DNA of 37,225 bases from a bacterium. Its GTDB lineage: Bacteria; Calditrichota; Calditrichia; RBG-13-44-9. The number at the start of each line of letters is the position of its first letter. Within the stretch, counting starts at the first letter, position 1. Where the stretch lies: NCBI GenBank assembly GCA_020350205.1, contig CP070707.1, forward strand, positions 2,319,862-2,357,086, written 5' to 3'. Below are positions 8,801 through 17,080 of this stretch, piece by piece. The notes beneath the pieces are model-generated. The model had not been told where the DNA came from. It saw only the letters and a list, made by a program, of their open reading frames with translations, and searched no databases. Made by a program: the position numbers and the translations under genes.

Positions 8801-9727
8801 TTAATTCTCATATTTTGATTTAAAGAAGCCAACAGTCTGGGTAATTCCTTCCGCCAGGTCAACGGCTGGTTCCCAACTGAGCTTATTTTTTATCAAGGAA
8901 TAATCCAGCACACTGCGCAGTTGTTCTCCCGGTTTCGCTTCTCCATGTTTTTCAGGAATACTTTTTCCTGATTTTTTTACAATCATCTGAAACAACTCAT
9001 TGACATTTGTCTCAATACCTGTACCAATATTATATATACTGTTCTCACCACGGATCAGGACCATTTCATTTGCTTTTACAACATCTCCCACAAATACATA
9101 ATCACGGGTTTGCAGACCATCGCCATTAATAACCGGTTGTTGATCAGTTAAGACTTTTTCAGAAAATATCGCTACTACGCCTGCCTCGCCGTGTGGGTTT
9201 TGACGGGGACCATAAACATTGGCATAACGCAGGACTGTATAATTCAACCCATAGGTCTGGTTGTAAAAATACAAATATTTCTCGGTGGTAAGTTTTGTGA
9301 TTCCATATGGGGAAAGGGGTCGTAATGGATGTTTTTCATCGGCAGGGAAATAATCCTGTTCACCATAAATGGCACCCCCGGTGGAGGCAAAAATAAATTT
9401 TTTAACCTGATATTTTACACAATTCTGCAAAAGATTCAATCCACCTACTACATTGACATTCGCATCATAAATGGGATCCGAAACAGACTTTCGCACATCC
9501 ATTTGAGCCGCATGATGATTTACGATATCCGGTCTCTCATTTTTAAATACGTCACCGATTTGGCTATCCCGAATATCCATTTCAATAAACTTTGCCTGAG
9601 CCGGAATATTTTCTTTTTTTCCGGTAATAAGATTATCTATCACCACGACTTCGTGCCCCAACTCAATATAGCGGTCTGCGACATTAGATCCGATAAAACC
9701 GGCGCCTCCTGTTATTAGAATTTTCAT
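8801..9727 (-). CDS. NAD-dependent sugar-nucleotide epimerase/dehydratase (GalE-like SDR)
   Basis: The extended short-chain dehydrogenase fold is plain. It shows GGAGFIGSN at residues 7-15 for NAD binding, D31 at the end of strand 2, HHAAQMDVRKSV, S115/T116, and the catalytic pair Y141 and K145 (SPYGITK), then TRDYVFVGDVV and IYNIGTG. At 308 residues it fits the short bacterial/archaeal UDP-glucose 4-epimerase group. It likely supplies UDP-galactose or a related sugar for surface polysaccharide. An upstream ATG at 9781 would add 18 unrelated residues. The ATG at 9727 is chosen because it has AGAGG nine bases before it and begins directly on the first Rossmann strand (MKILITGG). The exact substrate is unclear, since dehydratases share these motifs. 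Confidence 0.88.
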   Translation of the reverse strand: MKILITGGAGFIGSNVADRYIELGHEVVVIDNLITGKKENIPAQAKFIEMDIRDSQIGDVFKNERPDIVNHHAAQMDVRKSVSDPIYDANVNVVGGLNLLQNCVKYQVKKFIFASTGGAIYGEQDYFPADEKHPLRPLSPYGITKLTTEKYLYFYNQTYGLNYTVLRYANVYGPRQNPHGEAGVVAIFSEKVLTDQQPVINGDGLQTRDYVFVGDVVKANEMVLIRGENSIYNIGTGIETNVNELFQMIVKKSGKSIPEKHGEAKPGEQLRSVLDYSLIKNKLSWEPAVDLAEGITQTVGFFKSKYEN

Positions 9728-9845
9728 AAAAGAACCTCTTTTAAATTGATTTTGATGGGAGACAATATCAAAAATGCACAACTAAGGGAGTGTGATCAAT
9801 TCCGGTTCCTGCCAATTTTTTTTCCGGATTTCGGTAATTCCACGT

Positions 9846-11123
9846 TCAAGAAAAGTAGGTTTTAAGTACCCGGCTCCCGATATCCTGGCGGTATTGTATA
9901 CCCTCAAAATGTATTTTTGAAATATTTTTATAAACCTTCTGGATGGCACCATGTAAAGTATTTGCCGTAGCTGTGATTCCCAGTACACGTCCCCCGCTCG
10001 TGAAGATCTGATCGGCTTTTCTTTCAGTCCCCGCGTGAAAAATTAGTACATCCTGGTCCAGGTTCTCCAGCCCATTAATCTTTTTTCCCTTTTGATACGC
10101 ATCCGGGTATCCGCCAGAAGCAGCAATAACACAAACTGCATATTCTGATCTCAACTGAATTGAAATCTCCCCTAATTTTCCTGATACCGTGGCATGAAAG
10201 ATATCCATAATATCAGTGGCCAGCAGCGGCAAAACCACCTGTGTTTCAGGATCGCCAAACCGGCAATTAAACTCAACTACTTTAGGCCCGGTTTCAGTTA
10301 ACATCAGGCCGACATATAACATTCCGCAATAACGAATTCCATCCACCTTTAAGCCTTCCAAGACAGGTTCAACAATCTGGCTGATGGCCCGATATTGCAA
10401 TTCAGAAGAAAAAACAGGAGTCGGTGCATAGCTTCCCATGCCTCCGGTATTTTTTCCCTCATCGTCATCCAGGGCCCGCTTAAAATCCTGTGCCGGCGAT
10501 AACAATGCATAGTCTTTTCCATCAGTAACCACAAACAGGCTGGTTTCTTCGCCGCTCATGCATTCTTCAATGATAATTTGATGTCCCGCTTTTCCAAAAA
10601 TTTCATCCTGCATGATTACCCTGATTGCGGACTCCGCCTCCCGGATATTTGCACAGACTATACTGCCCTTCCCGGCAGCCAGACCATCCGCTTTGACCAC
10701 TATTGGCCCATCTTGCTGTTTCTGCAGGTAGCGACGTGCATGCTCGTATTCGGAAAATTCTGCATATTCGGCAGTGGGTATCCCATGCCGCTTCATGAAG
10801 TTTTTTGCAAAGACTTTACTTCCCTCCAATTTGGCACCTGCAGCGGACGGGCCAAATACCTGCAAACCATGAGATTCTAAATAATCTACAATACCCTCCA
10901 CCAATGGCTGTTCCGGACCGACAATAGTTACATCAATTTCCCTATCCTCAATAAATTTGCGAATCATATCAAAGTTGTTCAGAGAAATGTTTGCCACTTT
11001 GGAGATACCAGCAATTCCACCATTGCCTGGTATAGCATATACTTCCTCAACCTGAGGGGATTGTTGAATTTTCCAGATCAACGCATGTTCGCGTCCGCCG
11101 CTACCAAGAACCAAAACATTCAT
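9846..11123 (-). CDS. purD: Phosphoribosylamine-glycine ligase
   Basis: This is the GAR synthetase of purine biosynthesis, joining glycine to 5-phosphoribosylamine with ATP. At 425 residues it is the normal length. It has the N-terminal GSGGREHALIW motif (7-17), GPEQPLVEGIVD, the ATP-grasp segment VVKADGLAAGKG, and FNCRFGDPETQ near the metal site. AGGAG stands just before its ATG, and the TPR gene upstream stops 8 bp before it, so it is read from the uvrB transcript. The other purine genes are not here. A 118-bp gap follows before the epimerase gene, without an evident terminator. Confidence 0.97.
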   Translation of the reverse strand: MNVLVLGSGGREHALIWKIQQSPQVEEVYAIPGNGGIAGISKVANISLNNFDMIRKFIEDREIDVTIVGPEQPLVEGIVDYLESHGLQVFGPSAAGAKLEGSKVFAKNFMKRHGIPTAEYAEFSEYEHARRYLQKQQDGPIVVKADGLAAGKGSIVCANIREAESAIRVIMQDEIFGKAGHQIIIEECMSGEETSLFVVTDGKDYALLSPAQDFKRALDDDEGKNTGGMGSYAPTPVFSSELQYRAISQIVEPVLEGLKVDGIRYCGMLYVGLMLTETGPKVVEFNCRFGDPETQVVLPLLATDIMDIFHATVSGKLGEISIQLRSEYAVCVIAASGGYPDAYQKGKKINGLENLDQDVLIFHAGTERKADQIFTSGGRVLGITATANTLHGAIQKVYKNISKIHFEGIQYRQDIGSRVLKTYFS

Positions 11124-11131
11124 GGAGTCTC

Positions 11132-12676
11132 CTATGATTTTCGGTGACTTTGCAGGTTTTTTAAAATATATTTCTCTCTTTCAATGATGAGCAGGGTGTA
11201 TTCATCACCGGTATTTCCAGCTTTTTTTAACATTGTTTCGGACATCGACCATTCTTCTAACTCACGCAATACCCTGGCATAAGCAATATATACCCATGCT
11301 CGATGAAACTCGTCCTTAAAGTGATTTATGTCCGCGATGATCATTTCATAAATTTCTTTTGCCTCTGAAATCCGACCCCCCTGAAAATAATAACGGGCCT
11401 GGAGGTCCCTGATGAGATATTCCATGGAGGTTTGGTGATAGGTTCGGGGATTTTGTTCCAGCTGCCCGACTAACCATTCGATTTGTGGCTGAGCCTTTTT
11501 TCTCTGAAATGAATAGACATTATTACTTGCCTCCAGATAGATCCGCATGACCGTATCAAAGGGGAGCTCCGTGTGAATTCTGGAAATATTATACCAGTAC
11601 TGGGTTTCCTTATTTTCATAAATCATTTGAAAATAATAGTCCGCTTCTTCCGGTTTTGATAGCAGTGCTGCCAGAATACCTTTGTAATAAGCGATGGCTG
11701 CCTGATAGTATTGAGATTTGCGAAGGGAGGTATCCAACAATCGGTTAAAATATTGATTCGCTTTTTCGAATTGATTTAGGCGATAATAACAAACACCCAG
11801 ATTATAATATTTCATAACAATAATTTGCGGCAGAATCCCGATATATTCCTCCGGAACAGATCTAAAGTAGCTTTCGGCCAGAGTAATTTGACCATGCCGA
11901 CGATAATGGTATCCGATTAACAGAGTCAATGCCGGATTATCCTGATATTCAAGGTGAAGTTTTTTAAAAGTTTGCAGACTGTTATGCTTGTCCCCCTCCA
12001 TAAAATACCGAAATACCGCAAAGGTGAATTCACCTTCAATTTTAAAATATTGACCCTGGGTAGCGGTCAGTCGGATTTCCTGCATCCCCTGTTCCCTGTC
12101 TCCATGAAACCCCAGAATACCTGCAAAAAACTTAAGAATTCCTGGCAAAAGATCAACATAATAATGAAAAATACCCAATCCCAGATAAGCGTCATAGTAG
12201 GTCGAATCCAACGAGACCGCATCCTCTAAATAATTTTTACCCCGTCTCCCATGAATATAGCCTTTTACATAGCTGGAATTAAGGACATGGTAAATACCCA
12301 GGATACCGTTCGTAGCTCCCAAATAATAAAATGCTTCCGGTTCCAGAGGATATTTTTCTTTGTACGATTCCCCGATCTCCAGAGCAAGTCTGACGCTACT
12401 TTGAAGCAGGGAATCCATATCTTTGTTGGTGCGGTCTTGGGAATATAAAATGGCATATATATACGATTCATAAAAATACCCATGGGGATATTCCGGAAAT
12501 CTTTCCTGCACTTTCTGAAAAGTTTGAATCGCTTTATCAAGATGGAAGTGATAAATCTCTTCTTTGCCATCTATGAGGAGAGACTGAAGATCCGAGTTAT
12601 TTTCAGACGCATTTGAACATTTGTGCACGAAAAGAATCAGGGAAAAGATACAGAAAAACAATAAATAGGACCGCAT
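11132..12676 (-). CDS. Exported tetratricopeptide-repeat protein, Iml2/TTC39-like pattern
   Basis: This 514-residue protein starts with a hydrophobic export signal (residues 1-24; the Cys at 20 is preceded by Lys, so a lipobox is doubtful). It is then helical throughout with TPR-type pairs. The region of about residues 115-215 (YYLGATNGILGIYHVLNS, GRRGKNYLEDAV, YYDAYLGLGIFHYY) recalls the TPR family of eukaryotic Iml2/TTC39 proteins, which also has bacterial members; this is a weak impression. Function is unknown and probably periplasmic scaffolding. Its ATG shares one base with the uvrB TAA (TAATG), and purD begins 8 bp after its stop, so it is translated within a uvrB-purD operon. Nothing links it mechanistically to repair or purines. 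Confidence 0.82.
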   Translation of the reverse strand: MRSYLLFFCIFSLILFVHKCSNASENNSDLQSLLIDGKEEIYHFHLDKAIQTFQKVQERFPEYPHGYFYESYIYAILYSQDRTNKDMDSLLQSSVRLALEIGESYKEKYPLEPEAFYYLGATNGILGIYHVLNSSYVKGYIHGRRGKNYLEDAVSLDSTYYDAYLGLGIFHYYVDLLPGILKFFAGILGFHGDREQGMQEIRLTATQGQYFKIEGEFTFAVFRYFMEGDKHNSLQTFKKLHLEYQDNPALTLLIGYHYRRHGQITLAESYFRSVPEEYIGILPQIIVMKYYNLGVCYYRLNQFEKANQYFNRLLDTSLRKSQYYQAAIAYYKGILAALLSKPEEADYYFQMIYENKETQYWYNISRIHTELPFDTVMRIYLEASNNVYSFQRKKAQPQIEWLVGQLEQNPRTYHQTSMEYLIRDLQARYYFQGGRISEAKEIYEMIIADINHFKDEFHRAWVYIAYARVLRELEEWSMSETMLKKAGNTGDEYTLLIIEREKYILKNLQSHRKS

Positions 12677-14664
12677 TAGTCAATTTTACCCTTCAGCTTT
12701 TTAATCTCATCGCGTAATTGAGCGGCTTTTTCAAATTCAAGGTTCTCAGCAGCTTTTTTCATCTCCTTTTCCAATTGTTCTACCAGTTGAAGACCGGTAT
12801 AGCGATCCATATAGTCATATTGACGAACATCCTTCTTGGTCTTATATTTAGTTCTCACATCTGCTACGGAAGTTGTTTTGAGAATTTCCTCCACAGATTT
12901 TTGAATGGTTTTAGGTTCAATTCCGTGCTCCGAATTATATTGCAGTTGCTTCTGGCGCCGCCTTGCCGTTTCATCCATCGTGACTTGCATCGACCTTGTA
13001 ATTGCATCCGCATAAAAAATAACCTTGCCATTAACGTTGCGGGCTGCACGCCCTGAAATCTGTAACAGGGATACCTCCGAGCGTAAAAACCCTTCCTTAT
13101 CAGCATCCAGTATCGCCACTAACGAAACCTCCGGAAGATCCAGACCTTCCCGTAATAAATTTATGCCGATAAGAACATCAAATTCAGACAGCCTGAGATC
13201 ACGCAAGATATCGACACGTTCCAGAGAGTCAATTTCAGAATGCAGGTACTGGGCTTTGACGTTCAGATTCTGCAGGTAGTCAGTAAGATCTTCCGCCATA
13301 CGTTTAGTCAGTGTTAATACCAGTACCCGTTCCTGGCGTGTGACACGTTGATTGATCTCTTCATAGAGATCATCAATCTGTCCCCTGGTTGGACGCACTT
13401 CGATTTCCGGATCGATCAGACCGGTGGGACGAATAACCTGGTCAATTACCACTCCCCCGCTTATCTCAATTTCATAGGAAGACGGGGTGGCTGATACGAA
13501 AACCATCTGGTTCATTTTGGCCATAAACTCATCAAATTTCAACGGTCGGTTGTCCAGGGCACTGGGCAATCGGAAACCATGCTCCACAAGAGTTCTCTTC
13601 CTGGAAAAATCCCCGTTGTACATAGAATGAAGCTGGGGAATGGTCTGATGGGATTCATCGATGATGCACAGGAAATCATCCGGGAAAAAATCGATCAGAG
13701 TATAGGGCGGTTCTCCTGGATTTCTTCCTGAAATATGCCGGGAGTAGTTTTCAATCCCTGAACAGTAACCGATTTCCTGGATCATTTCCAGGTCAAAGTT
13801 TGTTCTTTGTTCAAGACGCTGAGCCTCCAGTAACTTCCCCTGGGTTCTTAACTCCTCGAGCCTTTCCTTCAATTCTTCTTTAATAGTTAGATGGGCACGC
13901 TGCATTTTTTGCTGGGTGGTGACGTGATGACTGGCCGGATAAATCATCACTTGTTCCACCTCGTCAAGAATTTCCCCGGAGGTGATATCCAGATAGACAA
14001 TATTCTCAATTTCATCCCCGAAAGTATCAATTCGCACCGAATATTTTTCATAGGCCGGATAAATTTCAATGACATCCCCCCGCACCCGGAAGGTTCCACG
14101 CTCTGGACTCATATCGTTTCGGGTGTAATGAATATCAATTAATTTCCCAAATAATTGGTGTCGGACTAATCTTTCCCCCTTTCTGATCAAAACCATGAGT
14201 TCACGGTAATCTTCCGGGGAACCGATCCCATAGATACAGGAAACACTGGCAATGATAATCACATCACGGCGCGATATGAGAGCTGCAGACGCCTTTAGCC
14301 GCAGACGTTCGATTTCGTCGTTAATGGAACTGTCTTTTTCAATGTAGGTATCTGATTGAGGAATATAGGCTTCCGGCTGATAATAGTCAAAATAACTGAT
14401 AAAATACTCCACCGCATTATGCGGGAAAAACTGCTTGAACTCTCCATACAGTTGGGCGGCCAGGGTTTTGTTATGAGAAATTATAAGAGTGGGGCGGTTA
14501 ATTTTTTCGATTACATTGGCCATGGTAAATGTTTTACCGCTCCCGGTGACACCCAGCAAAGTTTGGTATTTTTTATCTCCGCTTATTCCCTCATATAACT
14601 GTTCTATTGCCTCAGGTTGATCTCCGGTGGGCTTATATTTTGAAACCAGCTTAAACGAATCCAT
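12676..14664 (-). CDS. uvrB: UvrABC excision nuclease subunit B
   Basis: UvrB is the damage-verifying helicase-like subunit of nucleotide excision repair. Visible motifs are the Walker A GVTGSGKT at 38-45, the beta-hairpin [12 protein letters not shown], the Walker B-type DESHQT, helicase motifs with [12 protein letters not shown] and QISGRAAR, and a C-terminal UVR coiled coil ([14 protein letters not shown]) that binds UvrC. Length from 14664 is 662 residues, typical. An upstream in-frame ATG at 14700 would add 12 residues. The ATG at 14664 is chosen since GAGAGGAAC sits just before it and the UvrB N-terminus begins there. It heads the minus-strand gene series, starting in the gap opposite the methyltransferase. 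No LexA-like box was recognised. Confidence 0.98.
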   Translation of the reverse strand: MDSFKLVSKYKPTGDQPEAIEQLYEGISGDKKYQTLLGVTGSGKTFTMANVIEKINRPTLIISHNKTLAAQLYGEFKQFFPHNAVEYFISYFDYYQPEAYIPQSDTYIEKDSSINDEIERLRLKASAALISRRDVIIIASVSCIYGIGSPEDYRELMVLIRKGERLVRHQLFGKLIDIHYTRNDMSPERGTFRVRGDVIEIYPAYEKYSVRIDTFGDEIENIVYLDITSGEILDEVEQVMIYPASHHVTTQQKMQRAHLTIKEELKERLEELRTQGKLLEAQRLEQRTNFDLEMIQEIGYCSGIENYSRHISGRNPGEPPYTLIDFFPDDFLCIIDESHQTIPQLHSMYNGDFSRKRTLVEHGFRLPSALDNRPLKFDEFMAKMNQMVFVSATPSSYEIEISGGVVIDQVIRPTGLIDPEIEVRPTRGQIDDLYEEINQRVTRQERVLVLTLTKRMAEDLTDYLQNLNVKAQYLHSEIDSLERVDILRDLRLSEFDVLIGINLLREGLDLPEVSLVAILDADKEGFLRSEVSLLQISGRAARNVNGKVIFYADAITRSMQVTMDETARRRQKQLQYNSEHGIEPKTIQKSVEEILKTTSVADVRTKYKTKKDVRQYDYMDRYTGLQLVEQLEKEMKKAAENLEFEKAAQLRDEIKKLKGKID

Positions 14665-14766
14665 GATGTTCCTCTCAACAAACCTAAAATTTATAACCAC
14701 TGCAGCACTAAAACAAGTTAAGAACCACTCAATCGACCAGTATTTTTTATGTTTATGAAATAATCT

Positions 14767-14795
14767 TTGAATTTTACCTATAATTCAGATAAAAT
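14767..14795 (+). promoter_or_regulatory. Candidate promoter for the methyltransferase gene
   Basis: TTGAAT (14767-14772) and TAAAAT (14790-14795) stand 17 bp apart in the 240-bp divergent gap between uvrB and the methyltransferase. A start near 14802 would leave a leader of about 105 bases. An alternative TATAAT at 14779-14784 has no good partner hexamer. The gap is very AT-rich, so confidence is low. I saw no clear promoter for uvrB and no hairpin in the leader. Confidence 0.4.
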
Positions 14796-14906
14796 ATTCC
14801 TAGTATTTTAATTATAGGGTCGGACAGGATTAATCGAGTAAAGCAATATCCAGACTTTTTCAAAGTAGCAATGGATTATTGAGACCAAATTAAACTAAAA
14901 ATTTCA

Positions 14907-15644
14907 ATGATTATGAAAAATTCCCAAGAAAATTTCCACCATATAAAACATTATCAATTTGACGGGGAGTATTACGATTTCTTTAACCCCGACAAATTTA
15001 TGAGACAAGAAATCCGCCGGCGGTACCAGGAATTTTTTCACCTTTTTCAACCTGAGAAACAGCATAATGTCCTGGAGATCGGGAGTGGCGGCGGATTTGC
15101 ACTACCCGAACTTCAAAAAGTCCAATCACGTTTTTTTCCGTTGGATATTCCTGCGGGAAATCTTAAAAAGATTCGGGACAGAAGCCAATCCCCTACTTTC
15201 CCCTGTTGTGCAGATGCATATCAATTGCCATTCAGGGAGCAATCTTTTGATTTGATTATTATGGCGGAGGTTGTTGAACATCTTCAGAAACCCGAGCAGG
15301 TATTAAGGGAGGTCTTTGCTTTATTAAAAAAAGGTGGAAAACTTCTCATTTCCGTCCCGTATAAAGAAAAAATTTCATTTCAAATTTGCGTTCATTGTCA
15401 CCGCCCCACTCCAACCCATTCACATTTCCACTCTTTCGACCAGGCCAGTTTAACCGATCTGACCAGAACCGCTGGATTCAAGCCTCACAAAATATCTAAA
15501 AATTGTAATAAAGTTCTCAATCGCCTTCATTTCAATTTGCTGGCCAAAAACCTTTCTTTTCCCCTCTGGAAAATCATTGATAGCATATTTAATCGAGTGA
15601 TTGATAAACCGATATCTCTGATTCTTCTCAGCACCAAGCCCTGA
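14907..15644 (+). CDS. Class I SAM-dependent methyltransferase (Methyltransf_11 type)
   Basis: The 245-residue protein carries the SAM-binding motif LEIGSGGGFALPEL (residues 56-69), an acidic strand end (FPLDIPAGN), the DAYQLPF motif and FDLIIMAEVVEHL, then a motif-IV-like strand KLLISVPY. This is standard for the UbiE/COQ5-like group. A Cys/His cluster (CVHCHRPTPTHSHFHSF, about 164-180) follows the Rossmann core. Similar segments occur in relatives and might bind metal or a polar substrate. The substrate is not deducible. It stands alone between two divergent and convergent minus-strand units. Two ATGs two codons apart (14907, 14913) can each start it, and neither has a clear Shine-Dalgarno. 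Confidence 0.82.
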   Translation: MIMKNSQENFHHIKHYQFDGEYYDFFNPDKFMRQEIRRRYQEFFHLFQPEKQHNVLEIGSGGGFALPELQKVQSRFFPLDIPAGNLKKIRDRSQSPTFPCCADAYQLPFREQSFDLIIMAEVVEHLQKPEQVLREVFALLKKGGKLLISVPYKEKISFQICVHCHRPTPTHSHFHSFDQASLTDLTRTAGFKPHKISKNCNKVLNRLHFNLLAKNLSFPLWKIIDSIFNRVIDKPISLILLSTKP

Positions 15645-15673
15645 AATAAAAAACCCCTGTCTGGAGACAGGGG
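15645..15673 (-). terminator. Rho-independent terminator for the minus-strand pcrA/TPR/PD40 genes
   Basis: A perfect 8-bp stem (CCCCTGTC at 15654-15661, GACAGGGG at 15666-15673) with a TGGA loop is followed on the minus strand by TTTTTTATT. On the plus strand no T-run follows the stem, so it mainly stops transcripts coming from the PD40 lipoprotein gene, about 27 bp downstream of that stop. The methyltransferase stop codon is one base away on the other side. Confidence 0.85.
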
Positions 15674-15699
15674 TATATACATCACTCTATATGGATGGC

Positions 15700-17010
15700 T
15701 CAACTCCCGAGCAAGGCATCAAGCTGCCGAATCAGTTCCTGGGCAGTCGGTTCACTGGTAGACTGTAGATTAATCAGAAAAATATCATAATTTCCGTTTT
15801 GATCGGAATGATAGGCGATAAATTTACCATCCGGAGAAAAGACCGGATTCGTATTTTTTGCAGGACTCATGGTCAGTCTCTCGATTTCACTTCCATCAAT
15901 TCTGGCCCGATATATCTCATAACTGCCGGTCTGATCACTAAAAAAAGTGATATACTGGGAATCCGCAGAAACGAACGGATTCACCTCATTTGAATTCGGA
16001 TTTTCGATCAAAATCATGGGAAGAGCCCCATCTGCTTTCATGACGAATATATCATAGGAGCCATTCTTATTTGAGTGAAAGTATATATGGCTGTCATCAG
16101 CACCAAAGGTGGCACCCCCATTATTCGCTTCATCATTGGTCAGCTGGGTGTGAAAATCTCCATCGCTCTCCATACGAAAGACATCACTATGTTTATCGGT
16201 ATATGGAACGCTTCTTAGATCACCTCTTTCGGTCACAAAGGTGATGAGTTCATCGTTATGACTAAAACGAGGCAACCAGTCATCCGCCACGGATTCCGTA
16301 AGATTCTTTGTAATACCGTTCTTCAGGTCTAACAGGTAAACTTCTCGCACTTTATATTTATCATCTATCGGTCTGCGATCATCAGCATTTGAGGTGTAGA
16401 GAAGTTTCTGACCATCGGTACTGAGACAAGGAAGTTCCTCGGCGGCCGGGGTATTGACCACCATGCGGGTTTCACCAGTATTTAAATTTCTTTCTGTGAT
16501 ATCCCAATTACCATTTTCGTTGGTCTGGTATAACAGCTTCGATCCATCCGAAGAAAAAACCGGAAATGCTTCATCTGCAGGGCCGCTGGTAATCTGCTGA
16601 ACGGTATATTTTCCACCCAAATAGCGTGAAACGCCTGTAGAATAGGATGTACCCCCGGGCGATTTTAAAGCATCGCGGAAGGCACGGTATGCAGGTATTG
16701 TTTCACCCCGTTTAATCATTATTTCCCCATATTCGAACTGCACGTCTGCCTGGTAAGGATCCTGTCTGATGATATCTTCCATGACTCCCAGAGCTTTTTC
16801 AACCATATTCAGATCCAGATATTCTTTATATAATTTCTTTTTTGATTGGATATCAGTTGAATTTTTCTTGGTATACTTTTCTAAATAGGTGATTTTTTCT
16901 TGGGGAGATAGCTGTTCATACTCATCCTGAGTCAGCTGTTTGGTGCCTGCACACTGGATCAGAAAAGCTGCAATGCTGATGAGAAGTACCCACAGTATGA
17001 CAGTTCTCAT
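15700..17010 (-). CDS. Lipoprotein with TPR region and TolB-like PD40 beta-propeller
   Basis: Started at 17010 (behind GGAGGAG), the protein has 436 residues. A hydrophobic N-terminus ends in FLIQC with Cys20, a loose lipobox. Residues about 30-115 are helical and TPR-like (QADVQFEYGEIMIKRGE). From about 135 on, at least five TolB/PD40-type blades repeat a pattern such as PVFSSDGSKLLYQTNENGNW or PVFSPDGKFIAYHSDQNGNY. TolB-like propellers usually dock proteins in the periplasm; the lipid should tether it to a membrane. It follows a huge periplasmic TPR protein with a 70-bp gap and precedes a terminator, so it ends that transcript. An ATG at 17055 would add 15 unrelated residues. It is not canonical TolB, and no TolQRA or Pal genes are seen. 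Confidence 0.83.
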   Translation of the reverse strand: MRTVILWVLLISIAAFLIQCAGTKQLTQDEYEQLSPQEKITYLEKYTKKNSTDIQSKKKLYKEYLDLNMVEKALGVMEDIIRQDPYQADVQFEYGEIMIKRGETIPAYRAFRDALKSPGGTSYSTGVSRYLGGKYTVQQITSGPADEAFPVFSSDGSKLLYQTNENGNWDITERNLNTGETRMVVNTPAAEELPCLSTDGQKLLYTSNADDRRPIDDKYKVREVYLLDLKNGITKNLTESVADDWLPRFSHNDELITFVTERGDLRSVPYTDKHSDVFRMESDGDFHTQLTNDEANNGGATFGADDSHIYFHSNKNGSYDIFVMKADGALPMILIENPNSNEVNPFVSADSQYITFFSDQTGSYEIYRARIDGSEIERLTMSPAKNTNPVFSPDGKFIAYHSDQNGNYDIFLINLQSTSEPTAQELIRQLDALLGS

Positions 17011-17080
17011 GCGATCTCCTCCGAAATTATGATAGTGTAATATAAACATTTTCATACTCTTATCCCAAAGACTTTTTCAT

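Noticed and set aside
9728-9781. N-terminal extension of the epimerase to the ATG at 9781
   Set aside because: The added residues are unlike the family, and AGAGG sits properly before the ATG at 9727.
9782-9988. Minus-strand open frame over the end of purD and the gap after it
   Set aside because: It overlaps the purD C-terminus in another frame and has no homology signal.
12864-14598. Open frames antisense or alternate to uvrB
   Set aside because: All lie fully inside uvrB, whose motifs are complete.
14779-14784. TATAAT as the methyltransferase -10 element
   Set aside because: No acceptable -35 hexamer 16-18 bp upstream; the TTGAAT/TAAAAT pair fits better.
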